DNA from: Anaerofilum faecale
Lineage (GTDB): Bacteria; Bacillota; Clostridia; Oscillospirales; Ruminococcaceae
Direction: 5' to 3'
Assembly (NCBI GenBank): GCA_019114265.1
Contig: DXFV01000033.1
Location: 1 to 64,000, forward strand
DNA: 64,000 nt
The notes beneath the pieces are model-generated. The model did no database searches. It had not been told where the DNA came from and was given only the letters and a program-made list of their open reading frames with translations. The position numbers and the translations under genes were made by a program. This document shows, in pieces, positions 16,502 through 23,342 of this stretch (position 1 is the stretch's first letter; every line of letters begins with the position of its first letter).

Positions 16502-16552
16502 AAAAAGGGCCTGCCCCTCAGGTGAAAAGCCTGTGGGCAGGCCCGCTTTTTT
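16502..16552. terminator. Bidirectional terminator between convergent genes
   Basis: Arms GGGCCTGCCC and GGGCAGGCCC have A5 on the left and T6 on the right, so it can serve the secreted-protein gene (+) and the ZIP gene (-). Confidence 0.85.
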
Positions 16553-17306
16553 ATGCCAGGACAATCAGCCCCACCAGCATCACCGCCACACCGGCCGCAA
16601 AACCGGCCCCGGTATGCCCGCTGCCCCCGGCCGCCGCGCCGCCGGGAAGAAGCTCGGCCGCACAGGCGCCGCACATGATGCCGGCGATCAGCGCGGTGGT
16701 GCCGTTGAGCAGCCCGGGGGTGAGGATCGGCCGCAGTATCGCCATTGCAAGCAGCGCGCCCAGCGGTTCGGCCAGTCCGCTGGCCAGCGCCCAGGCCACG
16801 CCTTTCCAGCGGCTGTGCAGGGCGTATCCCACCGGGATGCTCACCGCCAGCCCTTCCGGGAGATTGTGCAGCGCCACCGCCAGCGCCAGGCGCAGTCCGC
16901 GCTGGGGGCTTTGCAGCCCGCCCAGCAGCGTGAGCATCCCTTCGGGCAGGTTGTGGATGGCCAGCGCCGCCGCCACCATCACGGCGGTGCGCAGAATGCT
17001 GCCGGTCCCCGGCTGCGGCTGCGGGAGAAGCCTTCGCGCAAGCAGCAGGATCACGGTGCCCAATATGCACAGGCTGGACGCCGCACCGGCCGCCGCCCAG
17101 GCAGGCATCCATTCCATATACTGCGCCGCCGCGGCGGGCAGAAGATCGGCCAGCGATACCGTCAGCATCACGCCCGCCGCGAAGCCCATGCTGGCCCCCA
17201 GCGTGCGCGGCCCCACCCGCGGAACCAGCGCGCCCAGCAGTCCCCCCGCTCCGGTGGCAAGGCCCGCCATCAAAGACAGCCCCACCGCATATGTCCATGT
17301 CCCCAA
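16551..17306 (-). CDS. ZIP family divalent metal transporter
   Basis: Inner-membrane importer of Zn2+ or related divalent metals, about 251 aa with about eight hydrophobic segments. Two copies of the metal-binding HNLPEG motif are visible (near residues 118-123 and 146-151), as in ZupT-like ZIP proteins. The start is unsure: TTG at 17306 has AGGGGG 8 bases upstream and is preferred, while the in-frame GTG at 17330 lacks an SD. The SD lies inside a perfect 10-bp inverted repeat (17315-17349), which may control translation. The gene lies 57 bases behind mazF on the same strand. Substrate not determinable here. Confidence 0.88.
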   Translation of the reverse strand: MGTWTYAVGLSLMAGLATGAGGLLGALVPRVGPRTLGASMGFAAGVMLTVSLADLLPAAAAQYMEWMPAWAAAGAASSLCILGTVILLLARRLLPQPQPGTGSILRTAVMVAAALAIHNLPEGMLTLLGGLQSPQRGLRLALAVALHNLPEGLAVSIPVGYALHSRWKGVAWALASGLAEPLGALLAMAILRPILTPGLLNGTTALIAGIMCGACAAELLPGGAAAGGSGHTGAGFAAGVAVMLVGLIVLA

Positions 17307-17314
17307 CGCACACA

Positions 17315-17349
17315 CCCCCTGTGCTGACACTGTATGCCGGCACAGGGGG
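17315..17349 (-). promoter_or_regulatory. Inverted repeat covering the SD of the ZIP gene
   Basis: Perfect arms CCCCCTGTGC (17315-17324) and GCACAGGGGG (17340-17349) are separated by 15 bases. On the minus strand the 3' arm contains the AGGGGG SD of the ZIP gene. No U run follows, so translation control or an mRNA-processing site fits better than termination. Confidence 0.45.
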
Positions 17350-17363
17350 CGGATATGCGCGGT

Positions 17364-17723
17364 TCAGTTTGTGGTCAGGCCGAAGCTGACGTTCAGAGCG
17401 TGGTCGATGCGCTCCTGGTCCTCCCGGCTGATGCGCCCGGTCCGCTCTTTCAGGCGCCGTTTATCCAGCGTGCGGATCTGCTCCAGCAGCACCACGCTGT
17501 CCTTGCTCAGCCCGCACTGCGACGCCTTGATGCCGATGTGGGTGGGCAGATCGTTTTTGTCCTGGCGCGAGGTGATCGCCGCCGCGATGACGGTGGGGCT
17601 GAACCGGTTCCCAATATCGTTCTGCACGATAAGTACCGGCCGCACACCGCCCTGCTCGCTGCCCACCACGGGGCTCAGATCGGCATAAAAAACTTCCCCG
17701 CGCTTTACTTCCCGATGTTCCAT
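17364..17723 (-). CDS. PemK/MazF family toxin (NdoA/EndoA-like)
   Basis: A 119-aa sequence-specific endoribonuclease of the MazF fold. Typical features are the opening VKRGEVFYADLSPVVGSEQGG, RPVLIVQND, the loop ITSRQDKNDLPTHI, and VLLEQIRTLDKRRL. These match the Firmicute EndoA type, which cleaves mRNA at short U-rich sites (family knowledge). GGGAGGG lies 8 bases before the ATG. No antitoxin gene is found in the 127 bases to purC on the upstream side; the gene is solitary here, so a partner must lie elsewhere if it exists. Possibly cotranscribed with the ZIP gene. Confidence 0.9.
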   Translation of the reverse strand: MEHREVKRGEVFYADLSPVVGSEQGGVRPVLIVQNDIGNRFSPTVIAAAITSRQDKNDLPTHIGIKASQCGLSKDSVVLLEQIRTLDKRRLKERTGRISREDQERIDHALNVSFGLTTN

Positions 17724-17784
17724 TGTGTTGTCCCTCCCGGATCATTTGTTACCTACAGCATGGCCGGAAAGGGCGCCGGATATA

Positions 17785-17826
17785 CAAAACAAAAAACGGC
17801 CGCCCCCCAAAACAGGGGGACAGCCG
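17785..17826 (-). terminator. Rho-independent terminator after purC
   Basis: On the minus strand a stem of about 12 bp (CGGCTGTCCCCC with GGGGGGCGGCCG, two wobbles) is followed by TTTTTTG. Confidence 0.85.
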
Positions 17827-17850
17827 CTGTGAAAACACAAACAAACACAA

Positions 17851-18531
17851 TCAGGCCAGGATCAGATCGGTCAGCTCCATGGGATCCACGATCTTGCCGT
17901 CCTTGTAGACGCGCATGTTGCCGCTGGCGATCTCGTCGATCAGGATCACTTCGCCGTTGTTGTAGCCGAACTCGAACTTGATGTCGTACAGCTGCATGCC
18001 CTTGGAAGCCAGATCGTCGGCAACCACCTTGGTGATGGCCAGGGTCTGCTTCTTCATGCTCTCGAACATCTCCTGAGACATGATGCCCAGAGCCTCCAGG
18101 CCCTCGCTGGTGACCAGGGGATCGCCCTTGGCGTCATCCTTGAAGGTGCACTCGACGTAACCGCCGGGCAGGGGAGTGCCGTCCTGGATGTAATCGCCGT
18201 AGCGGCGGATGAAGCTGCCGGTGGCAACCAGGCGGCAGATCACTTCCAGGCCGTGGCCGAACACCTTGGCAGGCAGCACTTCCATGGTGGCGTCCTCGAT
18301 GTTGGCGCTCACATAGTGGGTTTTCACGCCGGCCTGCTTCAGCAGCTCGAAGTAGTGGATGGAGGTCTTCAGGTTCTGACGGCCGATGCCTTCAATGGTC
18401 AGGCCCACCGAGTTCTCGCCCGGATCGAACACGCCGTCTTTGCCGGTGCAGTCGTCCTTGAACTTCAGCATCACATTGCCATTGTCCAGCTCGTACACGT
18501 CTTTGGTTTTGCCCTGGTATACCTTTTTCAT
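17851..18531 (-). CDS. purC: Phosphoribosylaminoimidazole-succinocarboxamide synthase (SAICAR synthetase)
   Basis: Joins CAIR and aspartate with ATP in de novo purine synthesis. Length is 226 aa, the short bacterial form. Family hallmarks are YQGKTKDVYE at the ATP-binding N-terminus, EVICRLVATGSFIRRYG, and the C-terminal LIDEIASGNMRVY. The ATG at 18531 follows AAGGAG by 9 bases. Apparently monocistronic, with its own promoter and terminator and no other pur gene adjacent. The leader of about 70 nt shows no purine riboswitch core. Confidence 0.95.
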   Translation of the reverse strand: MKKVYQGKTKDVYELDNGNVMLKFKDDCTGKDGVFDPGENSVGLTIEGIGRQNLKTSIHYFELLKQAGVKTHYVSANIEDATMEVLPAKVFGHGLEVICRLVATGSFIRRYGDYIQDGTPLPGGYVECTFKDDAKGDPLVTSEGLEALGIMSQEMFESMKKQTLAITKVVADDLASKGMQLYDIKFEFGYNNGEVILIDEIASGNMRVYKDGKIVDPMELTDLILA

Positions 18532-18603
18532 ACTGCAAGACTCCTTTTGTGTTGTTTGCGTAAATCTTCGGAAGCATCCCGCAATTCGGGGACCGCGACA
18601 CAT

Positions 18604-18632
18604 ATTATAGCAGATTTTCGGGCTTTTGGCAC
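18604..18632 (-). promoter_or_regulatory. Candidate sigma-A promoter for purC
   Basis: On the minus strand a perfect TATAAT has a weak GTGCCA 17 bases upstream. Confidence 0.6.
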
Positions 18633-18770
18633 TATCCCCACAACATCTTTGGAAATACGCTGAAAAATTCGTTTTTGAAACCGACGCTTTTTATTCATAC
18701 CACACGTTTTTTTGCGGGTTTGCAGGCGCCGCAAACGGATTTTTCGGAACGGAACGGCCGGCAAACCCGC

Positions 18771-18799
18771 TTGCAAGCCGCCCCAAAAACAGGTATCAT
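18771..18799 (+). promoter_or_regulatory. Sigma-A promoter for the DUF3842 gene
   Basis: TTGCAA-N17-TATCAT lies 29 bases before the ATG. Confidence 0.7.
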
Positions 18800-18828
18800 A
18801 GAGCAAACAAAAACGGAGGTGCTGCAAG

Positions 18829-19260
18829 ATGAAACAAACCGAAACGGTGCGTGTGCTCATCATCGACGGCCAGGGCGGACGCATGGGCGCACAGCTGGTG
18901 GAAGGGCTGAAAAACGCCGTTCCTGCTGCCTGCATCACCGCGGTGGGGACCAATGCGATCGCCACCTCGGCGATGGTGAGGGCCGGAGCATTGCAGGCGG
19001 CCACCGGCGAAAACGCCGTGGTGGTGAACAGCCGCCGGGCCGACATCATTGCCGGGCCGCTGGGCATCGTCATGGCCGATTCACTGCTGGGCGAGATCAC
19101 TCCCGCCATGGCGGCAGCGGTGGCCCAGAGCGAGGCGTTCAAGGTGCTGCTGCCGGTGAACCGCTGCAACCATGTGGTGGTGGGCGTGCAGGATCTGTCG
19201 ATGGGGCAGCTGATTTCCCAGGCGGTGCAGCGGATCAGTCAGCTCTGCTCATCCCGCTGA
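18829..19260 (+). CDS. DUF3842 family protein
   Basis: A 143-aa cytoplasmic protein of a family common in Clostridia. The N-terminus VRVLIIDGQGGRMGAQLVEGL forms a glycine-rich Rossmann-like turn (GQGGRMG) suggestive of nucleotide binding. Conserved-looking blocks follow (GTNAIATSAMVRAGA, ATGENAVVVNS, IAGPLGIVMADSLLGEITP). The reaction is unknown. It has its own promoter and GGAGGTG SD. The 3' end overlaps the convergent C39-like gene by 12 bases, an unusual arrangement leaving no space for a terminator. Confidence 0.85.
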   Translation: MKQTETVRVLIIDGQGGRMGAQLVEGLKNAVPAACITAVGTNAIATSAMVRAGALQAATGENAVVVNSRRADIIAGPLGIVMADSLLGEITPAMAAAVAQSEAFKVLLPVNRCNHVVVGVQDLSMGQLISQAVQRISQLCSSR

Positions 19261-20016
19261 TACAACCACCGCCTGCATGCCCAGCTCGGCATAGCGCTCT
19301 TCCACAAGGTCTTTTTCCCATTTCACACGGCGTCCCGTTGACGGGTCGTTGAAGAAATAGTGGTTGCTGTCGGCGCCCACCAGCACCAGACAGTGCTCGT
19401 TGGCCACCCATTCAAACGGGCCGTCCGGCGTCTGCCAGACGCCGCCTTCGGCGGATTCCACCATGTCCATCGTTGCCCACACCAGCACGGGGGTGCCTTC
19501 TTCTATATAGTCGGTGCACAGCTGCGCCAGCGGCTGGCCGGTGACATCCTCCACCGTGCAGTTGGGCAGGGCCTGCTGCATGGCGCTGCAGATCACCGGC
19601 GCATAGCAGCCGTATCCGCTGTCCTGCCAGGGCAGCTCGATGAAGGCTTCCCACGGCGAGAGGTTGCAGAGCTGCCCGTCCTCGTACCAGAATTCCTGCA
19701 TCGGGACGCAGTTTGCGATCCACTCCTCAAAACTCATCGAACACCCGTAGTATTCCAGCAGCATATAGGCGCTCACCAGCTCGCAGCCGGTGGGCATGCC
19801 CAGCTGTTCCTGGCTCAGCAGCGGCACCGGGATCGGCGCGCTTTGGTCGGGGCTGTCCTTCTGCGCCGGTGCGGCGATCGTTTCCCGTATCGGGGGTTCC
19901 CGTCTGCCGCTGTCCGGCCGGAAACAAAACGACAGCGCCCCGGCCATCCCTGCCAGAATCACCGCGGCTGCCCACCGGCGCCGGCGCCGTCTTGCGGTGC
20001 GGTATTTCCACTTCAT
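19249..20016 (-). CDS. Membrane-anchored C39-like cysteine peptidase
   Basis: A 255-aa extracytoplasmic protein: a very basic N-terminus (RRRRRRW), one signal-anchor or signal peptide near 15-32, a Pro-rich linker, then a papain-fold C39-like domain. Likely catalytic residues are C78 (GMPTGCELVS), H208 (ANEHCLVLVG) and N223/D224 (FFNDPSTG). Eight further cysteines suggest disulfides. Such proteins without an ABC transporter are thought to be secreted peptidases or amidases; the substrate is unknown. GGAGGAGGTG lies 7 bases before the ATG at 20016. The start upstream at 20076 has no SD. Confidence 0.82.
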   Translation of the reverse strand: MKWKYRTARRRRRRWAAAVILAGMAGALSFCFRPDSGRREPPIRETIAAPAQKDSPDQSAPIPVPLLSQEQLGMPTGCELVSAYMLLEYYGCSMSFEEWIANCVPMQEFWYEDGQLCNLSPWEAFIELPWQDSGYGCYAPVICSAMQQALPNCTVEDVTGQPLAQLCTDYIEEGTPVLVWATMDMVESAEGGVWQTPDGPFEWVANEHCLVLVGADSNHYFFNDPSTGRRVKWEKDLVEERYAELGMQAVVVSAG

Positions 20017-20128
20017 GCCGCAGCACCTCCTCCCGTTTGTCTTTAGTGTAGCAGAAGAATCTGCAGGCATTCTCAAAAAAACAGCAGAAACTGCGCAAAA
20101 GTTCTTGCAGCAAAATCAAAAATTATGA

Positions 20129-20157
20129 TTGACTTATCTGACAAAACATGCTATTAT
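20129..20157 (+). promoter_or_regulatory. Sigma-A promoter for tRNA-Leu
   Basis: TTGACT-N17-TATTAT lies 35 bases before the mature tRNA 5' end. Confidence 0.8.
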
Positions 20158-20191
20158 ATGTAGCGCAGTGTTCCTGCTGCAACAAATATAA

Positions 20192-20275
20192 GCGGAAGTG
20201 CTGGAATCGGCAGACAGGCACGTTTGAGGTGCGTGTGTCCATGACGTGTGGGTTCAAGTCCCATCTTCCGCACCA
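20192..20275 (+). tRNA. tRNA-Leu (anticodon GAG)
   Basis: Class II tRNA of 84 nt including encoded CCA. The acceptor stem is GCGGAAG/CTTCCGC. The anticodon stem CACGT/GCGTG carries the loop TTGAGGT, giving GAG. The variable region is longer than normal, as expected for Leu, and the T arm is GTGGG-TTCAAGT-CCCAT. It reads CUC and CUU codons. It has its own promoter and terminator. Confidence 0.95.
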
Positions 20276-20280
20276 GTCAG

Positions 20281-20326
20281 GTCCTCATAAGGAGTTTCAG
20301 GTTCCTTATGAGGACTTTGTGTTTTT
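20281..20326 (+). terminator. Rho-independent terminator after tRNA-Leu
   Basis: Perfect 13-bp arms GTCCTCATAAGGA/TCCTTATGAGGAC are followed by TTTGTGTTTTT. Confidence 0.9.
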
Positions 20327-20449
20327 GGGGCCGGGTCGCCTTTGTGCAGTCCGGCCTGTTTCTTTTCCCGGCGGCGGGAGGCCGAAAGAGGGGACGCAGG
20401 CTTGGCAAATCGGCATACCGTGCCCCATCGGTCCAAAGCCGTTTTTAAG

Positions 20450-20490
20450 ACGAAAGCCTGTTCCGTTTTTGAACCGGAACAGGCCTTTTC
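20450..20490 (-). terminator. Probable terminator after the minus-strand XRE gene
   Basis: 10-bp arms GCCTGTTCCG/CGGAACAGGC have TTTCGTCTT following on the minus strand. The plus side has CTTTTC, so weak bidirectional use is possible. The rest of 20327-20534 shows no gene. Confidence 0.6.
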
Positions 20491-20534
20491 TGTGATCCGC
20501 AGAAAAAGCGCGGCTCATTCTTGGCGGAAGGCGG

Positions 20535-20951
20535 TTACTCCTCGGATTCTTCCAGCGCGCGTTCCGCCAGACGGCGCAGACTGTCCGGCAGATGCACGCC
20601 TCCACTGCACAGGGCGGTGTAGTCCGCGCGCAGCTGGGCTTGTTCTTTGCGGTCCAGGCGCATGGAGCCTTGCCGGGAGCGCTGGAAATGCCGCAGAAGC
20701 CCGTATACCAGTTCTTTGTCCTCGTAGTCCAGAAACGAGATATCAATGGTTTCGCTGTGGCCGATCTCAAGAATATAGTCGGCCGATACCCGGAAAAGCT
20801 GTGCAAGCTCCACCACGTATCGGGTGGACGGCACGCTGATCCCCATTTCCCATGCGTTGATGGCAGACCGCGACAGGCCCAGCTTTTTTGCCAGCGCTGT
20901 CTGTGTCAGCCCGCTTGCTTCGTGCAGTTCTTGGATGCGTTCCCCAATCAT
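20535..20951 (-). CDS. XRE family helix-turn-helix regulator
   Basis: A 138-aa DNA-binding protein. The Cro/C1-type HTH occupies residues 3-60: IQELHEASGLTQTALAKKLG, SRSAINAWEMGISVPSTRYV, and LAQLFRVSADYILEIG. The C-terminal part is charged and helical (LLRHFQRSRQGSMRLDRKEQ) and may dimerise or sense a signal. AAGGAGGG lies 7 bases before the ATG. Two 12-bp palindromes in the divergent region toward the second XRE gene are likely operators, so autoregulation is probable (inference). Targets unknown. Confidence 0.88.
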   Translation of the reverse strand: MIGERIQELHEASGLTQTALAKKLGLSRSAINAWEMGISVPSTRYVVELAQLFRVSADYILEIGHSETIDISFLDYEDKELVYGLLRHFQRSRQGSMRLDRKEQAQLRADYTALCSGGVHLPDSLRRLAERALEESEE

Positions 20952-20982
20952 ACGGCATCCCTCCTTGTTATCATCCTATCTG

Positions 20983-21034
20983 TTCTTTTAAGATATTGCA
21001 TTATCATTCTGGACTAATACTAATCTTATAAGAT
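20983..21034. promoter_or_regulatory. Paired palindromic candidate operators between divergent XRE genes
   Basis: ATCTTATAAGAT at 21023-21034 is a perfect 12-bp palindrome. TTCTTTTAAGAT at 20983-20994 is a near copy, with centres 40 bp apart (about four helical turns). Both lie upstream of the minus-strand XRE gene and just before the promoter at 21043, as expected for XRE dimers acting on both sides. Confidence 0.55.
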
Positions 21035-21042
21035 AATATAAC

Positions 21043-21072
21043 TTGACAAAACGCGGGAGGAAAGCGTATCAT
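21043..21072 (+). promoter_or_regulatory. Candidate sigma-A promoter ahead of the small ORF and second XRE gene
   Basis: TTGACA-N18-TATCAT begins 9 bases after the perfect palindrome. The -10 overlaps the possible ATG at 21071, so transcription from here would start inside the small ORF. The TATAAT at 21149 is an alternative for the XRE gene itself. Confidence 0.45.
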
Positions 21073-21196
21073 GAAACAACGAACGGCGCACGAACTTGGA
21101 AAAACAAAAAAATCTGTCTTTCCTCTTTTCTTTTTCAGACGAGTAGTGTATAATGGCTACAACGTATTTTATTATAATTTGCAAATCAGCATATAA
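21071..21196 (+). CDS. Possible small protein of 41 aa between the XRE genes
   Basis: ATG at 21071 is preceded by GGGAGG (10 bases) and opens a 41-codon frame ending at TAA 21194-21196, 25 bases before the second XRE gene. The product is basic and aromatic, with a hydrophobic centre (SVFPLFFFRR). The overlap of its start with a candidate -10 box argues that one of the two calls is wrong. It may be a small expressed protein, a leader peptide or chance. Confidence 0.3.
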   Translation: MKQRTAHELGKTKKSVFPLFFFRRVVYNGYNVFYYNLQISI

Positions 21197-21221
21197 TAAG
21201 TTGTAAGAAAGGGGAACGTTT

Positions 21222-21500
21222 ATGAAAAAAGAAAAACAGCCCCGTGCGGTGGAGCTGGGACGCAGACTGCGCGGCTGGCGGATGGAAAACGGCGTGGGGC
21301 TGCGCCATTTGGCGGATATCCTGGGGGTCAGCGAGCGGAGCGTGGCCGGCTGGGAATTGGGCGAGTTCTATCCCGGCTTCGACGCGCTCAGCCGTCTGGC
21401 GGACGGCATGGGGGTCTCGGTGGACTGGCTGATGGGCCGCTGCAGCTGCTGGAAAACAGCCGATCAGGTGCTCCGCGAACAGCACAGATCCAGCCAGTGA
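21222..21500 (+). CDS. XRE family helix-turn-helix regulator, short
   Basis: A 92-aa protein made of almost nothing but a Cro/C1-type HTH (residues 10-70: LGRRLRGWRMENGVGLRHLA, LGVSERSVAGWELGEFYPG, LADGMGVSVDWLMGRC). The basic N-terminus is MKKEKQPR. GAAAGGGGA lies 7 bases before the ATG. It faces away from the other XRE gene and shares the palindrome-containing spacer. It lacks an effector domain, so it may antagonise or pair with the larger regulator (inference). Confidence 0.88.
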   Translation: MKKEKQPRAVELGRRLRGWRMENGVGLRHLADILGVSERSVAGWELGEFYPGFDALSRLADGMGVSVDWLMGRCSCWKTADQVLREQHRSSQ

Positions 21501-21529
21501 TTGCAGCCCTCTTTCTCTGCGTGTATAAT
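21501..21529 (+). promoter_or_regulatory. Sigma-A promoter for acpS
   Basis: TTGCAG-N17-TATAAT starts directly after the XRE stop codon, 51 bases before the acpS start. Confidence 0.75.
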
Positions 21530-21579
21530 AAAAGGAAAACGGCCGCAGCGAATGCGATGGCAGGAAAGGGGAGATCAGC

Positions 21580-21957
21580 TTGCTACAGGGTGTGGGAATG
21601 GACCTGACCAGTGTCTCACGGATGGCCCGCAGCATCGAAAAGGAACACTTTGTGCAGCGGGTGTTCGGCGAAGAGGAGCAGCAGCTGTTTGCACAGCGGG
21701 CAGGCCGCGCCGCACAGAGCGCGGCGGCCAATTTCGCTGCCAAGGAGGCATTCCTGAAAGCCGCAGGTGTGGGGCTGGGCGGCTTTGCGCTGCGGGATAT
21801 CCAGGCGCTTCGCCTGGAAAGCGGCGCGCCGGTCTATCGTTTCTCCGGCACAGCCCTCGAATATATGCAGACATACCACCTTGCGGCACACCTGTCGCTC
21901 AGCCATGAAGGGGACATGGCCGCGGCGGTGTGCATCCTGGAATGTCTCCCTGTATAA
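21580..21957 (+). CDS. acpS: Holo-[acyl-carrier-protein] synthase
   Basis: Transfers 4'-phosphopantetheine from CoA to the serine of acyl carrier protein, activating fatty acid synthesis. Length is 125 aa, as usual for AcpS. Metal- and CoA-binding signatures are present: GVGMDLTSVSRM (D8) and NFAAKEAFLKAAG (E56). The TTG at 21580 follows AAAGGGGAG by 6 bases and gives the normal N-terminus. It has its own promoter. Confidence 0.93.
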   Translation: MLQGVGMDLTSVSRMARSIEKEHFVQRVFGEEEQQLFAQRAGRAAQSAAANFAAKEAFLKAAGVGLGGFALRDIQALRLESGAPVYRFSGTALEYMQTYHLAAHLSLSHEGDMAAAVCILECLPV

Positions 21958-21991
21958 GAAAGCCGCCGCAGCCCTGTGTGACTGCGGCGGC
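21958..21991 (-). terminator. Probable terminator after the HD-domain gene
   Basis: Perfect 10-bp arms GCCGCCGCAG/CTGCGGCGGC have CTTTCTTAT following on the minus strand. It may also serve acpS, but the plus-side U run is absent. Confidence 0.6.
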
Positions 21992-22023
21992 ATGGCGTTT
22001 GTTCGGGGGAGTGCGCAGACAGT

Positions 22024-22518
22024 TCAGACGGCGCGCCGGACCATCCGCTCTGCCCACCACAGGCGGCGATAGCGCCCGTTGAAGGTCTCGAACAGGCTGC
22101 ACCCCTTGTCCACAAGGCACACCAGCACGCCCTCGCGGCAGCGCGGAGGCACCGGTGTCAGCGGGAACATGTGGCGCAGGATGATGTTTTCTTCCCGTTC
22201 ATCCAGCCGGCAGCACAGGCGCGCGTTGCCAAGCGCCGCGGCGGGATGGCGGAACCCGTGCAGTCTGCCGTGGCCGGGCTGATGCCAGTCGTAGAGGAAA
22301 TAGTCGTGCAGCAGCGCTCCGCGCACCAGGGCGCGGCGGTCCACCTCGAGCCGCAGCAGACGCGCCAGCCACAGGCAGTACCACGCCACCGCCACGCAGT
22401 GCAAAAAGGTGCTGGTCTGCCCGTGCTGCACATAGGCGCAGGACTCGGCCAGGCGGCTGTTCTCCAGAAGCACAGCCAGCTCGGCGCGCAGCAGCGCGCG
22501 GTCGGAAAAACAGTGCAT
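22024..22518 (-). CDS. HD-domain protein (putative phosphohydrolase)
   Basis: A 164-aa cytoplasmic protein with an HD-type metal site: H40 (FLHCVAVAW), the H71-D72 pair (VRGALLHDYFLYDW), and D137 (VLVCLVDKGC). This is the H...HD...D order of metal-dependent phosphohydrolases. The insert WHQPGHGRLHGFRHP is rich in His and may extend the metal site. It resembles uncharacterised HD proteins of Clostridia; the substrate is unknown. AAAGGAGC lies upstream of the ATG at 22518. Longer in-frame starts up to 22779 run through AT-rich intergenic sequence and are rejected. Confidence 0.8.
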   Translation of the reverse strand: MHCFSDRALLRAELAVLLENSRLAESCAYVQHGQTSTFLHCVAVAWYCLWLARLLRLEVDRRALVRGALLHDYFLYDWHQPGHGRLHGFRHPAAALGNARLCCRLDEREENIILRHMFPLTPVPPRCREGVLVCLVDKGCSLFETFNGRYRRLWWAERMVRRAV

Positions 22519-22717
22519 CGGTATCCGCTCCTTTCTTTCATGCCGGGCATCCGAAACGGGATGCCTCCTATTTATTATAACGAAGCCGCCGCTGTATATG
22601 TTTCGGAAAAACGCCAAAAATAGGATGCGCTCTCTGCAATTTTCCATCCAAGGCGACAATGTTGCGCAGCGAATGCAAAAAAGCTGAAAAAACCGCCGGA
22701 TTTTTGCAGTTTGCCTG

Positions 22718-22746
22718 TTGACAAGCCGTGCAAAGCTGTGTAAAAT
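22718..22746 (+). promoter_or_regulatory. Sigma-A promoter of the str operon
   Basis: TTGACA-N17-TAAAAT lies 54 bases before the rpsL ATG. Confidence 0.85.
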
Positions 22747-22799
22747 AAACAGTGTTGCGCTCAGTGTGCAACAGGACAATTTTGGAAAGGAGGAAAATC

Positions 22800-23225
22800 A
22801 TGCCCACATTTAACCAGCTTGTACGCAAAGGCCGCGAGGTACTGGTGAAGAAGAGCACGGCTCCCGCTCTGCTGAAGAGCTACAACTCTCTGAACAAGAC
22901 CTACGACGATATGAACAGCCCGCAGAAGCGTGGTGTTTGCACCGCCGTTCGTACCATGACCCCGAAGAAGCCGAACTCTGCTCTGCGTAAGGTAGCCCGT
23001 GTAAAGCTCACGAATGGTATCGAGGTAACTTCTTATATCCCTGGTATCGGCCATAACCTGCAGGAGCACAGCGTTGTACTGATCCGCGGCGGCCGTGTTA
23101 GGGACCTGCCCGGTGTTCGTTACCACATCATCCGTGGTACTCTGGACACCCAGGGTGTTGCCAACCGTAACCAGGCCCGCTCCAAGTATGGCGCCAAGCG
23201 TCCCAAGGCCGGTGCTAAGAAGTAA
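22800..23225 (+). CDS. rpsL: 30S ribosomal protein S12
   Basis: Decoding-centre ribosomal protein of 141 aa. Universal stretches are MPTFNQLVRKGRE, NSPQKRGVCTAVRTMTPKKP, NSALRKVARVKLTNG, and HSVVLIRGGRVRDLPGVRYH. K at the canonical streptomycin site (PKKPNSA) is wild type. AAAGGAGG lies 7 bases before the ATG at 22800; the longer frame from 22752 is not used. Codon use shifts to CGT and GTT/GCT, typical of very highly expressed genes and visibly different from the neighbours. Confidence 0.97.
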   Translation: MPTFNQLVRKGREVLVKKSTAPALLKSYNSLNKTYDDMNSPQKRGVCTAVRTMTPKKPNSALRKVARVKLTNGIEVTSYIPGIGHNLQEHSVVLIRGGRVRDLPGVRYHIIRGTLDTQGVANRNQARSKYGAKRPKAGAKK

Positions 23226-23342
23226 TTGACGTATACCCCGCCAAAATAGGCTTTTATATAGAGAAAAGGCCTCGTTTGGCACAACGGGAGTTTATTGCTT
23301 TCGAGTACCGATGATATCATTCTGTGAAGGAGGGAAGAAAAG

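Noticed and set aside
17724..17850. MazE-like antitoxin upstream of mazF
   Set aside because: All frames are short and the interval is taken up by the purC terminator.
20148..20495. Open frame across tRNA-Leu
   Set aside because: It overlaps the whole tRNA and its terminator and shows no domain.
20192..21500. Integrated element at tRNA-Leu
   Set aside because: No integrase, no direct repeat of the tRNA 3' end seen in the window, and acpS and rpsL follow at once.
22158..22550. Alternative frame over the HD-domain gene, starting beside GAAAGGAG
   Set aside because: The product is Arg/Cys/Trp-rich and lacks the HD motif that the chosen frame has intact.
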